NCBI GenBank assembly: GCA_002633025.1
Contig: NMRB01001684.1
Coordinates: 70,597 to 134,596, forward strand
Origin: Notospermus geniculatus
Taxonomy: Eukaryota > Nemertea > Pilidiophora > Heteronemertea > Lineidae
Length of the DNA: 64,000 bases
Reading direction: 5' to 3'
In this document: positions 23,056-35,965 of the stretch, one piece after another
Layout of the letters: each line of letters opens with the position of its first letter
Numbering within the stretch: the first letter of the stretch is position 1
Position numbers and translations under genes: made by a program
Notes under the pieces: model-generated
Seen by the model: only the letters and a program-made list of their open reading frames with translations
The model's database searches: none
What the model was told of the DNA's origin: nothing

Positions 23056-23512
23056 TTGGACTGTGTGGCGTTTGTCAGTCAGTCTCTCAAGGTGGCATTT
23101 TTGTAACTATGAGGCCAGGTGACAAACTGAAATTTATTACGTGGAAAGATTGTTTTCCGACATACAACTACACCATGTTGCACAGCAACTGCGACTCACG
23201 ACGTCGTTTTCGATGCATGGGTGCATGCTGGTTGAACACTGAGCAAAATATAGTTCGAGGATTTTTACTCAGTCAATTTCCTCTCGTGTGCGGCAAATTT
23301 CTTGCAAGTTTTTTTTGCCTCAACTGCCCTTGAGCAAAATATTCAACATGTTTGATATTTTTTCCTCGCAAAGAAAAAACCTCACCACGTGTGGCGGGAG
23401 TGTGTCATTTGATTCGTGTCATTTTGCTGTAGAGCGTGCTCCAAACGATGGCAGAAAATGGCACGTCGTCATGGAAGTGTACTGTCCATTTCATGGTTTT
23501 AAATCCAGTCTG

Positions 23513-23941
23513 TAAAGCCCAGCACACATCGACCTTGCGACTGGAAGAAACTACCGGCAATGGCGTTTCCGGCAATGGTGGGCGACTGGCTGGAAACAGC
23601 AGCAACTGATCAGATACTCAAATCAAACAGATCCATCTGCGAGGCCCGGCAACGCTATTGCCGACCGTTGCCGCTAGTTCCAGCCAGTTGCTCATGTCCT
23701 ACTCGTTGCTGACTGTTGCTTCTAGTTCTCTTCAGTCGCTGTTGATGTGCGTGCTCTGGCAATGAATTTCCTTTGTTTGTGGAGCAAGGAATCCCGAGTG
23801 GTCCGCTCGGAAGACATTAACAATTTCCGTGTAGCATTCAGTTCGGTTGCCTGTTCGATGTGCGCACTCCAGATTGAAGACTGGATTGTGCCACTTGTTG
23901 CCGCAATGACCAGTCGCAAGGTCGATGTGCGCTGGGCTTTA
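23513..23941. mobile_element. Transposon with TAAAGCCCAGC ends
   Basis: The ends TAAAGCCCAGCACACATCGA and its complement, ending GTGCGCTGGGCTTTA, enclose 429 bp. A larger member lies at 61002-61877. Inner CAGTTGC and TCCAGTCGC motifs recur. Non-coding. Confidence 0.8.
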
Positions 23942-24495
23942 GATCCTTCACCGCACACTGCCACATGAGAGGAAACTGCCTGAGTAAAAATCCTGACATT
24001 TTGATCAGCTAATTTCTCTCGTGTGCGGCAGGCTTGAGATCCCTTTGTGATTATTCTTTTATGATATCTTGCGACTGTTTGTTAATGTTTTGTCTTTGTG
24101 GGGGGAGGGTCACCCGTTGACCTCAAAAGATACAAAATCGAAACTTCCTGGAGAATAAATAGATACAAAAGATATGATACCCGGATACAAAGTATCTTTT
24201 CGTGACCTTCTGGTCTTGTTTGTTGAGAATGAGATCCGGTATAGACAGACGTTCCAATTTTTACAAGAATTCTAGGCCTAATTCCCAAATAATGTCTAGG
24301 CCTAGGTAAATATTGAGTTTCTATCATCCATTTGTGTTGGTGTTCACAAATTTGTCAAGGTTGGACTTTCTTGGAACTTTGCCGGGCCCGTACGCTTCTG
24401 TGTATGCAGTACACGCTGTACTTCTTATATGTTTGTGAACTACATGTTCGCCAAAGATACAGAACAGCACAAAATTGACACACAAATGATAACAA

Positions 24496-25500
24496 GCAAA
24501 AAGTCATTCTCCAGAATTCACAAATTTTCGACCCCAACCGGGGTCTTTTTCAAGTGGAACTTTACAATCTGAAACTCTAGAAAAGACCTCATGGAGTTTC
24601 AGATTGTAAAGTTCCACTTGAAAAAGACCCCGGTTATGGCACGCCGTTTGTTCATTATTTCAAATAAACCAGGTTTCTTTTAAATAAACTTGGTTTCTTT
24701 TCAAAGAAACTTAGTTTCTTTTCAAAGAAACTTGGTTTCTTTTATAAAAAACAAGTTTATTTAAAAGAAACCTAGTTTTTGAAAAGAAACTTAGTTTATT
24801 TAAAAGAAACTAAGTTTTTGAAAAGAAACCAGGTTTATTTAAAAGAAACTAGGTTTTTGAAAAGAAACTTGGTTTTTGAAAAGAAACTAGGTTTATTTAA
24901 AAGAAACTAGGTTTTTGAAAAGAAACTTGTTTTTTTAAAAAGAAACTAAGTTTTTGAAAAGAAACTTGGTTTATTTAAAAGAAACTAGGTTTTTGAAAAG
25001 AAACTTGGTTTCTTTAAAAAGAAACTTGGTTTTTGAAAAGAAACTTGGTTTATTTAAAAGAAACTAGGTTTTTGAAAAGAAACTTGGTTTCTTTAAAAAG
25101 AAACCTGGCTTTTGAAAAGAAGGAAGGCCAAGTTTATTAAACGAAACTAGGTTTCTTTAAAAGAAAAAAAGAAACTAGGTTTTTGAAAAGAAACCTGGTT
25201 TCTTTAAAAGAAACCTAGTTTCTTTTCAAAAACCAAGTTTCTTTTAAAGAAACTAAGTTTCTTTTCAAAAACCTAGTTTCTTTTAAAGAAACCTGGTTTC
25301 TTTTCAAAAACCAAGTTTCTTTTTTTAAAAAACCAGGTTTCTTTTTAAAAACCTAGTTTCTTTTAAATAAACCTAGTTTCTTTTCAAAAACCAAGTTTAT
25401 TTATTTATAAGAAACCTGGTTTATTTGAAATAATGAACAAACGGCGTGCCATACCCGGTTGGGGTCGAAAATTTGTGAATTCTGGAGATTGACTTTTTGC
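24496..25500. mobile_element. 1-kb giant foldback element with satellite-like arms
   Basis: Outer ends (24496-24543 and 25453-25500) are inverted copies with CCAGAATTCACAAATTTTCG and ACCCCAACCGG. Inside, 24636-25452 is a second foldback bounded by ATGGCACGCCGTTTGTTCAT. Its arms are arrays of short units alternating AAACTTGGTTTCTTTT and AAAAGAAACTAGGTTTTTG. A smaller hairpin lies at about 24540-24633. This is a nested foldback structure with no ORF. Confidence 0.8.
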
Positions 25501-25509
25501 TTATTATAC

Positions 25510-25762
25510 ATGTTGGCAAATCCCAAATTGATGAAAATGAGAAAGATCTGCGCACTTCCGCCAAAATCGTAAACAGAACCTCGGTCTGAAACTGAATGAC
25601 GTGATGCAGAAAACCCCACAACCATGTGACGACAGTGACTTCGACAGTGTTACGTCAGACTCGACCATTGCTGAATCATGGATTGCGTCACATCGACAAA
25701 TCAGCTGGTTTCAGGTCGAGGTTCTGTTTACGATTTCAGGAATTTTGGATTTGTCTATAGGT
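25510..25762. mobile_element. Foldback MITE, GATCTGCGCACTTCC family
   Basis: It directly abuts the giant foldback. The arms carry AGATCTGCGCACTTCCGCC on the left and a decayed right copy. Confidence 0.7.
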
Positions 25763-25805
25763 AATTGTGAATATGATGGTGCTGTGTATTTGGGATGAAT
25801 AGGCC

Positions 25806-27168
25806 TATGCTGAGTTTACTTGCAACTCTTTCTGAGTAAAAAAATACCCTGGAAAAACTTTGTAAACACAGGTGTCTGTGTCTGTTTGTGACAAGTTTGA
25901 TCATGTTGATGACTAGACCCTAGGCCTAATTAGGCCTAAGCCCCTAGGATGATGTGATGTAATGACGTGAATTTCGAATAAATAAATATCCTCATTGAAA
26001 GCTAAAGATTGTTTCGTTCTCTTCTTTACATCTTTGCCCACTTCTGTCCAAAAAATGTTCTGGGTCCGTCCAATAAATCGAAAATAAGCCTGGCGAATAG
26101 GAAAAAACACCTGAATTTTCGGAGGGACGCGATTTTCGGTCCCTCCAAAAAATGTCCTGGGTCCGTCCAAAAAATCGAAAATAAGCCTGGCGAATAGGAA
26201 AAAACGCCTGAATTTTCGGAGGGACGCGATTTTCGGTCCCTCCAAAAAATGTCCTGGGTCCGTCCAAAAAATCGAAAATAAGCCTGGCGAATAGGAAGAA
26301 ACGCCTGAATTTTCGGAGGGACGCGATTTTCGGTCCCTCCAAAAAATGTCCTGGGTCCGTCCAAAAAATCGAAAATAAGCCTGGCAAATAGGAAAAACGC
26401 CTGAATTTTCGGAGGGACGCGATTTTCGGTCCCTCCAAAAATTGTCCTGGGTCCGTCCAAAAAATCGAAAATAAGTCTGGCGAATAGGAAAAAACGCCTG
26501 AATTTTCGGAGGGACGCGATTTTCGGTCCCTCCAAAAAATGTCCTGGGTCCGTCCAAAAAATCGAAAATAAGCCTGGCGAATAGGAAAAAACGCCTGAAT
26601 TTTCGGAGGGACGCGATTTTCGGTCCCTCCAAAAAATGTCCTGGGTCCGTCCAAAAAATCGAAAATAAGCCTGGCGAATAGGAAAAACGCCTGAATTTTC
26701 GGAGGGACGCGATTTTCGGTCCCTCCAAAAAATGTCCTGGGTCCGTCCAAAAAATCGAAAATAAGCCTGGCGAATAGGGAAAAACGCCTGAATTTTCGGA
26801 GGGACGCGATTTTCCTAAACGCTTTATTATTTGACTGCAATACATGAAATTTTGGATCAAAATGTCTTGTATTGCAGATAAATGAAAAAGGATCATAAAA
26901 TTTAGAATATTTTTGTACATTTTTATTTTTTTCATAGCCGCCTGTTACATGCTTCGACAAATATAATAAAAATAATCAAATAATAGAATTATTTTTATTT
27001 TTATTTTCCTCCCTCCTGTCAGAGGTTTCCATGGGAAAAATCCGTAAAACAACAAATAAAATAATTGTGGCCTAAACTATAGACATGAACGGTTAAAAGT
27101 GTTCCTATGTTTACAAAGTTTTTCCAGGGTATTTTTTACTCAAACAGAGATTGCAAGTTGAGCATAAA
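25806..27168. mobile_element. Inverted-repeat-bounded element carrying a satellite array
   Basis: About 65 bp at 25806-25874 (with AATACCCTGGAAAAACTTTG) recur in reverse complement at about 27098-27168. The 97-bp tandem array lies between them, so the array may have moved with this element. Confidence 0.65.
26063..26815. repeat. 97-bp satellite, eight units
   Basis: Units start (GGTCCGTCC) at 26063, 26160, 26257, 26354, 26450, 26547, 26644 and 26740, a period of 96-97 bp with very high identity. Each holds CGAAAATAAGCCTGGCGAAT and GGAGGGACGCGATTTTCGG. Long minus-strand frames of 322 and 340 residues run through it only because the repeat lacks stops; they are not genes. Confidence 0.95.
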
Positions 27169-27172
27169 ATAT

Positions 27173-27631
27173 GGCAAGCCGTTTGTCCAGTAATTCAAAA
27201 AACCAAGTCTTTTACTGAAAAACTTAGTTTTTATCGATAGAAACTAGGTTCTTTAAAGAATAACCTATTCTTTTTCGAAATAACTTAGTTTCTTTAAACA
27301 GAAACTTAGTTTCTTTTAAAAAAGACTAAGTTATTTCCATAGAAACTTGGTTTTTATCTATAAAAACCTAGTTTTATTCATAACAACTTAGTCTTTTTTA
27401 AAAAACTAGGTTTTCATCGATAGAAACTAGGTTATTTTCAAAAAGACTAAGTTGTAATGAATAAAACTAAGTCCGAACTCATTTTGGTACAGACATAAAA
27501 AATCAAAGACATGATACTCTAGAAATTAATGATTTTCATGTCAAAATTTCGTCAATTTCAAGCCCGCTCATAAAATGTAAGTTTTTCAGTAAAAAACTTG
27601 GCTTTTTGAATTACTGGACAAACAGCTTGCC
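27173..27631. mobile_element. Foldback element related to the 24.6-kb one
   Basis: The ends GGCAAGCCGTTTGTCCAGTA and its complement at 27607-27631 match the inner ends of the 24636-25452 foldback (GGCACGCCGTTTGTTCAT). The arms again hold AAACTTAGTTTCTTT-type units. Confidence 0.75.
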
Positions 27632-28125
27632 GAAGTATGGCAAAGCCCAGTTTTTTACGTGATACCGGTACTCTAGAAATTAATGATTTTCATGTCAAAA
27701 TTTCGTCAATTTCAAGCCCGCTCATGGTCCTCCGGCAGGATGACGTGACAGCGTCACAACACTGTGCGCCACGTGACTTCCACTCCACGACGACGTCATT
27801 CATGCCGTTTTGACAGTATGCACACATGTTCATGATATTGGGCCTCAAGAACAAAAAGAGTACATTTTGTTTCACACAAATCATGGTAAAAGTATGATTT
27901 CTTTCCATTTGGCCCAATTGACGATGGATCTATAGCTATCGTTTCTGTTGTATGTTTTCTGCATCCTCGGATCACCTGCCTTGAACTGGCCAATTTCATT
28001 CAATAACAAGACAATTAAGACTCTTATGTGTGTGGTATGGCTCGAAGCAGTCATAATTTGTCATTTATCGTTCAACGTTAAATGTTATAGGGGCCTACCC
28101 TTGCAATAAAATGACGTTAATGTAT

Positions 28126-28376
28126 AAAGTCCGGCAACATCTATCTATGACCCTATGAAATGCAAAAGTCATATAATAATTTGCCAGAACTTTGCAGTTT
28201 TTAATCACGCCTGTCAACCACTTGCAGTCATTCCCCGGGTCATTCCTCGAATTGTTCGCACTCTGTACTAGTTATTCAAGAGCCGTGTGTGATTAAAGAT
28301 CCGTAGAAAATCCAACAATCAATTTCCTAACTTTCGCATTCCATTGGGTCGTCGTAGTTAGATGTTGCCGGACTTT
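28126..28376. mobile_element. Short relative of the 809-1822 transposon
   Basis: Ends AAAGTCCGGCAACATCTA and TAGATGTTGCCGGACTTT, with the inner CATTCCATTGGGTCG matching the longer copy. 251 bp, non-coding. Confidence 0.8.
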
Positions 28377-29298
28377 ATCCCCAAGTGCGGTGTCTCACGT
28401 GACTCCGGGCTCTCAAAGACCCGAGGTCTTGGGTCAAATACCGGTACGCACAAAGTGCGTAGTCTGAAGCACAATAAAAACCAGCAGGAGTCAGTGCGAC
28501 GCACGAAGATTCAGGCAATGCTGTGAACTGACCATGGGTGACCCCTGACTTCTGAGGGCTGACCCCAGAAAAAATATACACAGAAGTCTCTGACCCTTCT
28601 ACTGAAAACTCCAGCGTGAGAGCCCTGCATGACTTTCCCCCATGAAACATGTTAAATGGGTATTTCCTATTTTGTGAAATAAGAATTGGAACATGTGGAT
28701 TGTCTGTGTATCCTGGATCTCAACAAATGATTGTCAAGACCAGAATTTGCAAACTTTGAGATAACACAAACAGGCATCCTCCGACCATGGAGGGCTTTGG
28801 TCTTGCTCCTCTCTTACCGTTTCAAGAGGAGCATGAGCAAAGCCCTGCGATCGAAGAATGATAACATAAAACTCTTCATTTCAAAATCTGAAAAACCTGT
28901 AGGCCTACCGGTACATTGTTAACGGCTTGTTTTTGTGGCCTTCCTTGTTGCCTGAGATTCCAAAGTTTGACACTTGAGAAAATTACTATTATAAATTTAC
29001 TCATTTTTCAAGTGATATTCATTAATTTGAACTTGATATCCTGATTACATCTTGACCCATCTGTTCACAAATATTGACACAGATAATTATTTATGTCAGT
29101 TCTTTTTTTTGACAGCCCACGCCATCTTGGACTTCTTGCAAAATGCACATGCCGAGCAGTTATATCTGGTGGGCAAATTCATATATCGCGACCATCTCAT
29201 CTGTGTTGGTTTGCCCACCAGATTAAGTGCGCACGCACACATTTTTCGTACCTGTAGAACCAACATCACCAAAATGGCAGGGCAGTCGACACAATGAA

Positions 29299-29550
29299 TA
29301 GACCGTTCTCAAATTGACGTAAACGAGAAAGATCTGTACAATTCCGCCGAAATTTCAACCATAACCTCGGTCTGAAGCTGAATGACGTGACGCAGACAGC
29401 CCTGCGACAGTGGCGTCGACGACGTTGCGTCAGACACGACCATTGCTGAATACGGTAATGGATTGCATCATGTCAGCTGGTTTCAGATCGAGGTTATGGT
29501 TGAAATTTCGGAGGAAGTGCGCAGATCTGGGAATTTGAGAATGGTCTATA
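29299..29550. mobile_element. Foldback MITE, complete GATCTGCGCACTTCC family copy
   Basis: Ends TAGACCGTTCTCAAATTGAC and GAATTTGAGAATGGTCTA. The centre has ACGTTGCGTCAGAC as in the other copies. Confidence 0.85.
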
Positions 29551-29811
29551 GGCCTACCCTATTTTTTCATGGTTTGTGGACAAAAATACAATACTCCACT
29601 ACTACCTACTACTACTACTACTACCATAGTTCATGTTTCTTTCGACCTAATATATCAGATTTGTACAGAAAATGTGCAAACTTTACAAGTATTAACATTC
29701 AGAAAACACAGGCTGCCAAAAGAAATCGCTGTTGAACTTTAACATCACATCTACATTTGGTATCCAACATAGAGCACAAAAAATGACACACAAAATGATA
29801 GTACCGGTAAA

Positions 29812-29971
29812 AATAAAGTCGTCTCCGAATTTCGTTAATTTTCGACCCCAACCCCGTTGATTTCCTCCGGCCGTGAAAGCCCGAGACTGCAGGTTGAGGG
29901 CTTTCAGGCCGGAGAAAATCTATGAGGTTAGTGGGGTCAAAAATTTGCGAAGTTCGGAGATGACTTTATTT
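29812..29971. mobile_element. Hairpin with GACCCCAACC arms
   Basis: AATAAAGTCGTCTCCGAA pairs with TTCGGAGATGACTTTATT, and the inner TTTTCGACCCCAACC pairs with its complement. The same end family bounds the giant foldback at 24496-25500 and occurs as fragments near 8590 and 58205. Confidence 0.75.
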
Positions 29972-30534
29972 CTACTAACATCAACATTTGGCCTGGTTAT
30001 TATTAGATATGATCCAATAGCTATTCCTCCTTCATGTTGAAGGAGGCCATTCAGTCCCATATCCACTGAAGGAGAATTTGAAGGAGGTGCAAAACATATG
30101 TCGAGTAGGCAAACACGAAAATGTGACATGTGTGACAATAATTCAAGTAGATCTACTTCAGTTTATCAACAACTGTTTGTCGACAGCCTGTTAGCATTTA
30201 AGAGAAGTTTCAATGTGGAACCCATCCGACAGGCCGTCGCTGTGAGCGGTTGTACCGAAGACGTCAAAAAACAATGTCATCGCGTCACGACGTCCTTGAA
30301 GTAGTGCAACACGGATTGAGACGTCACAAAGAAATGGTTCAGGGACCATTTTGTGCTCATCTGGGTGTAACTGTACCAGAAGTATGAATGATATTTACAT
30401 GTTAAAGTCAAAATGTTCCATGGTCAGAATTTTGGCAAACACATACATATCAATCAAGGGTAATCAAGGTTAAAATTCACACCAAGCTAGGACATTATAT
30501 TGTAGTATTGTGTGATGAGATATTAGAGAGGATC

Positions 30535-31560
30535 CGCAGCTTTCCGACTCCGACTTCAATTGGAGGCGGGCAGTATGCTCCACCTCCTACTATTGGGAGG
30601 TGGGCATGTAAAAACTTGAAAATCAGAGAGGAACAAGTATACTCTAATAACGAACGCACGAAATATGCAACAGAAACAAATTATGCCAAAGATTCAACCT
30701 CGATGGAGCAACTAATGGCTCTAGATCATGACCAAATTTTGTGCTTGTCAAATGTGAGGAAGTATTTCTTCTGCAGTTCGTCTGAGGCACTGGAACATTG
30801 TCATGGGGCTATCCCACTAAACTTATCCGTGAGTCCGCCCTAAACCCAGTAGACGTGAGAAGTGTTTGGAGCCAACATCTCGACGCTACCAACGCCATGC
30901 ACTCCGTGCACTCCGCGGCTATAAGCAACTTGTGCTAGGACCTGCTCGGTAGAAGCATTGGGAGTATCAACAGATACACATGGATCTGTATTGTTTTTAA
31001 CACAGTTCCATGTCCCAGTCCTTATCCAATTCCACCCCTCACCTGGTTTCCTCATTGGGGTCATGATTGATGTACATGTGTAGCAACACATGTATATCAG
31101 GAGGGAGCTTTGAGTGATGACTGAATGAGTTACTTCACCTACTCAAACCTCGCTGAAACTTCCAATGATGAAAGGTCTTTCTACTATATTTTCAATGCAC
31201 CCCCAATGAGTTACATCAATATGTGAAATATAATCGAAAGACCTGAACTCATCGTTGTAAGCTTCCTCCTATATCAAGCCGATTTCACCAGGCTGCCTAC
31301 CGTCTTAGGTATCCACTCTACGGCCCGAAGGAAGTTTCTGACAATGCCCAAGCCTCTCCACAGACTAACTGACGCACCTGTAGCCAGGGAGAAGAAATCT
31401 CCCCACATTTGAACATTTTTAGCTTTGTCTCTAGATTAATGCTCAATCTCATTTTGTGCACTTGGCTGAGCTGAGCTCTGTCGTTTATCCAATGTTGGAT
31501 TGCTTTTAAAATAGGCTTCCTCTCTGTTTTCAGAACACCACCAATATCAAAGGGGATTGA
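30535..31560. repeat. 1-kb dispersed repeat, inverted copy 2
   Basis: Reverse complement of 21988-23055 with moderate divergence and small indels. The 111-residue plus-strand frame at 30508-30843 is the better preserved version of the short repeat-encoded frame. No function is recognised. Confidence 0.7.
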
Positions 31561-32324
31561 GGCATGCATTGCACATGTTGCAGGGGTGGTTCCGAGGTTC
31601 CACCTGACCTCTGTGACCTAGAAAAGAAGGTCAAATCAAAATATATGTTATGTATCCTTACTGGATACACCTATGATAAAAATTTGGAGATGATGCAGTC
31701 ATTAGTTCAGGAGTTGTTGCATGTTTTGTGTTTTTGGATAGTGGCCAAGCGAAAAATTGAATCTGACCTCGGGGTATGTACCAAGTTTCAGATCAACAGC
31801 CCCAGCAGCGGTTACCAAACGTGCCCAGACCACGGACGATGACGGACGACGAACACCGCGTGACGACTATCTCACAGGTGAGCTAAAGGTACAGCCGCTC
31901 AGAGTGCCCACTGATTGATGTAACAATGCCTGATCGACAGACACTAGACAGCTAGGGGTGGACCCGATGTAATTTTCTGGTCAGCGGCACAGATGAGTTT
32001 GCGAGATGCTTTCAGTTCGTGGCGACTCTTCGTCAGAACTTCCGCTACTGGGAAGCACCACAGGCACTTTGAGCGTTTACCTTTTTTCAACTATGCGTTG
32101 ACCAAGGGTTAAAAAGTAGGCCTACATATGACCTCAGAATAGCCCTCATGGCACTGAGATTATAACATAGCCTAATATGGCATAACAATTTAAGAGACAT
32201 ACATAAGTAACTACATACATTGTGTGCAAACAAATATAAAAGCATATAAGTGTACGAACAATCGAATCTGTATAACATTGTGTACAATGTGAAGTTTTCA
32301 CACATAAAAAAACACAGAAGTGCT

Positions 32325-33706
32325 TTGGCCCGGATAATATATTGAACCACACTGAGTAGGACTGTGGAGTGTCATATCAGGCACATATTTTGAAAGCCAT
32401 TTTCGATTGGAGTTATTCTGCTCACGAGAGCTGGAAACAGTTTTTTTGCAGCACACCTACAACACTCGATCTTACATGTCTCTACTCTCAATTGGCAATT
32501 CATCATTGTTGGTGTCCTTACCATGCTCTGAGACCAATCTGACCATTCTACAGTTGACTGAATTGCCCATGAAGAGTCGCTGGACAGGAGGAACTGCTCA
32601 CATGTAGGGCATGAAATAATAACAGATTTCTAAGGAAAGTGAAAGGCATATCTTCCTACCAGACTCGAACCCACGGACCCTCACATGAGGCATCACATGA
32701 AGAGGGGCTACAGATAGATCACTAGAGACTTCATGACTCTTGTGTGAACCTCACAGCAAAAGATTCCAAACGCAATCTTATTGAAGTGCTCTCCACTTTC
32801 ACGCCTTTGAAAATCAGAAGGAAAAACTTAAACTCAGCTTAGGTGGTGCAGACTGTGAGGGTTACAGCAGATTCGAAGCAATTCAAATTAGGCAAACTTG
32901 TCTGTTTCCAACTCCTTTCAACAGGAACATCTCTTATGTCTACCTTTTATATCTGGCAAGATAGAACACGAAAAAATGTGACCCACTCCAGCAAAAGTAG
33001 GCACTTGTCGCAACCGAGGAAAGGGTTAATGGCCTTACAATACAACAGCTGAAATGTACATCTCTGAAAATAGTAGGCCTATGGACAGCAGTGATAATAG
33101 CTGAGTAAACTGATGACCAATGATGATCACCTGCGACAAGTGCCTACTTTCACTGGAGAGGGTCACAAATATCCCTATTTAGACCTGTCTCATCAAAATG
33201 TAATACCGGTACGGTATGGCAAGAAACCGAATGGAGGGAAGCGATTTCAAGGCACAGCATTCTCCCTTCGTGAGGAAATCGGCAAGCTTATACTGGTGTA
33301 GTACGTGGACACATGCAGTGTGCGGTATTAGGATGATACTAGCACACCAAAGTCGCAGTTGTAAATTGTAGCCACAGAGGACTGGCATTGCCGGGGTCCA
33401 GCTGCTGTTGGTGCTGACCACACAGCAGGCTGTTGATTTCTTCGAATCGTAGTCCTGACAATGATGTTTTTGACATGATGTTGGAAGAGCTAGATATCCC
33501 AGCGGCAACGCCAGGTCTCTGTGACTTTACAACGACTGCGATCATGGTGTATAATATAAGGTTTTTGAAATAGACACTGACACTTTAAGACCAAAGAGAA
33601 CGGGTGTCGTACCTGACAGTTATCATAAACATTGGCAAGTACCGGTATTATGAATCGTATCACTTAGAATATCAATAAAATATCCTTTTTATATCACATA
33701 CATGTA
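32325..33706. repeat. 1.4-kb duplicated segment, copy A
   Basis: Nearly identical to 34033-35426, differing by scattered substitutions and small indels. Each copy contains a foldback with ATGTGACCCACTCC ends. The second copy begins exactly after an n (34032), which suggests two haplotypes laid end to end by assembly. Confidence 0.85.
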
Positions 33707-34031
33707 CAGTGCCAGCTGAAAGTTTGGGTACACCTTGCGATTTATGAAGCATTCACATTTGTAGTAAAAATGGATGTGCTTGGCTGGCCAAAATCACTGG
33801 AAAATGTTGTCAGGGGATATATAGAGTATTCCAGTGATGCAAATTTCATGTTGCATCCCCCAAATTTTGGGATTTTTACATGAATATCGCACTTTGTCAA
33901 ATTCCTGGAAAATCATTCGGAACATCCAGTTTGGAAAAAACTGAAAAGCAGATAAGGATTGCTTTCAAATTCCTTTACTCACCACTAAGATACAATTCCA
34001 TGTCCTTCTGATGATTTTAGCAATTACAGAA
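33707..34031. mobile_element. Truncated Tc1/mariner-like end
   Basis: After TA at 33705-33706 the sequence reads CAGTGCCAGCTGAAAG then TTTGGGTACACC, like a Tc1/mariner terminus. It is present in copy A, absent from copy B at the matching place, and cut off by the n at 34032. Confidence 0.5.
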
Positions 34032-34032
34032 N

Positions 34033-35426
34033 TTGGCCCGGATAATATATTGAACCACACTGAGTAGGACTGTGGAGTGTCATATCAGGCACATATTTTG
34101 AAAGCCATTGTCGATTGGAGTTATTCTGCTCACGAGAGCTGGAAACAGTTTTTTTGCAGCACACCTACAACACTCGATCTTACATGTCTCAATTGGCAAT
34201 TCACCTTTGTTGGTGTCCTTACCATGCTCTGAGACCAATCTGGCCATTCTACAGTTGACTGAATTGCCCATGAAGAGTCGCTGGACAGGAGGAACTGCTC
34301 ACATGTAGGGCATGAAATAATAACAGATTTCTAAGGAAAGTGAAAGGCATATCTTCCTACCAGACTCGAACCCACGGACCCTCACATGAGGCATCACATG
34401 AAGAGGGGCTACAGATAGATCACTAGAGACTTCATGACTCTTGTGTGAACCTCACAGCAAAAGATTCCAAACGCAATCTTATTGAAGTGCTCTCCACTTT
34501 CACGCCTTTGAAAATCAGAAGGAAAAACTTAAACTCAGCTTAGGTGGTGCAGACTGTGAGGGTTACAGCAGATTCGAAGCAATTCAAATTAGGCAAACTT
34601 GTCTGTTTCCAACTCCTTTCAACAGGAACATCTCTGATGTCTGCCTTTTTTATCTGGCAAGATAGAACACGAAAAAATGTGACCCACTCCTGCAAAAGTA
34701 GGCACTTGTCGCAACCGAGGAAAGGGTTAATGGCCTTACAATACAACAGCTGAAATGTACATCTCTGAAAATAGTAGGCCTATGGACAGCAGTGATAATA
34801 GTTGAGTAAACTGATGACCGATGATGATCACCTGCGACAAGTGCCTACTTTCACTGGAGAGGGTCACAAATATCCCTATTTAGACCTGTCTCATCAAAAT
34901 GTAATACCGGTACGGTATGGCAAGAAACCGAATGGAGGGAAGCGATTTCAAGGCACAGCATTCTCCCTTCGTGAGGAAATTGGCAAGCTTATACTGGTGT
35001 AGTACGTGGACACATGCAGTGTGCGGTATTAGGATGACACTGGCACACCAAAGTCGCAGTTGTAAATTGTAGCCACAGGACTGGCATTGCCGGGGTCCAG
35101 CTGCTTCTGTTGGTGATGGTCGGCATTGCTGACCACACAGCAGGCTGTTGATATCTTCGAATCAAAGTCCTGATACTGATGCTTTTGATATGATGCTGCA
35201 GGAGCTAGATCCCAGCAGCAAAGCCAGGTCTCTGTGACCTCACAACTGCAATTTTGGTGTAAAACACAAAGTTTTTGAAATAGACATTGACACTTTCAGA
35301 CCAAAGAGAACAGGTGTCGTATTGTAAAACAACTGACGGTTATCATAAACATTGGCAAGTACCGGTATTATGAATCGTATCACTTAATTAGAATATCAAT
35401 AAAATATCTTTTTTATCACATATACA
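34033..35426. repeat. 1.4-kb duplicated segment, copy B
   Basis: Starts with TTGGCCCGGATAATATATTG immediately after the n and follows copy A in the same order and orientation. It lacks the Tc1-like insertion. Confidence 0.85.
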
Positions 35427-35768
35427 TTGTGTGCACTGTGTCTTCCTCATTGGATGCAAATCAGCATGGAACAAGTCTGTATAGACCATGTGCACGTGAC
35501 GTCATCATTGACGTCATAATTCGCACGTCAGCCATTTTGGACGGCATCTGACGCTACGAATGCGTTGGACGTGCCGTCCAAAATGTCGGCATCTCGACGT
35601 CGCGGTGACGTCATAATCGTTGCTGCACGTCCTCTATACTTAAAATACACATACGTATTTGACCACTTCAGTGCTGGCTATATTTTGACACTCTATATGG
35701 AGAATGCCATATCCCGATAAACCAGGACAATGACACTGCCGCATTGCAAGTTTTTTAAGCATTGGGGA

Positions 35769-35965
35769 GCCACGGTGGTGTACTGGTTGGGGTCTCCAAC
35801 TAGTGGTCAGAAGGTCCCAGGTTCGAATCCCACTGGGCGTGAGACTTTGGGCAAGTCTCTTTGCCTCACTGGCCTCTCTCTCTCCACCCAGTTGTATAAA
35901 TGGGTGCCGGTCGGAAAAGCTCAGATTGTAGTGCTGAATGGGCAGCTCATCTGAGTTCTACTGAA
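35769..35965 (+). mobile_element. CORE/MIR-like tRNA SINE
   Basis: A tRNA-like head has GGTTCGAATCCC as box B. It is followed by ACTTTGGGCAAGTCTCTTTG and CAGTTGTATAAATGGG, the arrangement seen in CORE SINEs such as MIR. Clear by eye but not checked against a library. Confidence 0.6.

Noticed and set aside
26063-26815. Regular repeats resembling a CRISPR array
   Set aside because: Units are contiguous with no unique spacers, and the locus is eukaryotic.
25913-26960. Two long minus-strand frames (340 and 322 residues) with repeated phrases such as FDFLDGPRTFFGGTENRV
   Set aside because: They are translations of the stop-free 97-bp satellite in different frames. The 97-bp period rotates the frame and there is no other coding evidence.
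30508-30843. 111-residue plus-strand frame
   Set aside because: It belongs to a 1-kb repeat with an inverted copy at 22 kb and has no recognised domain.
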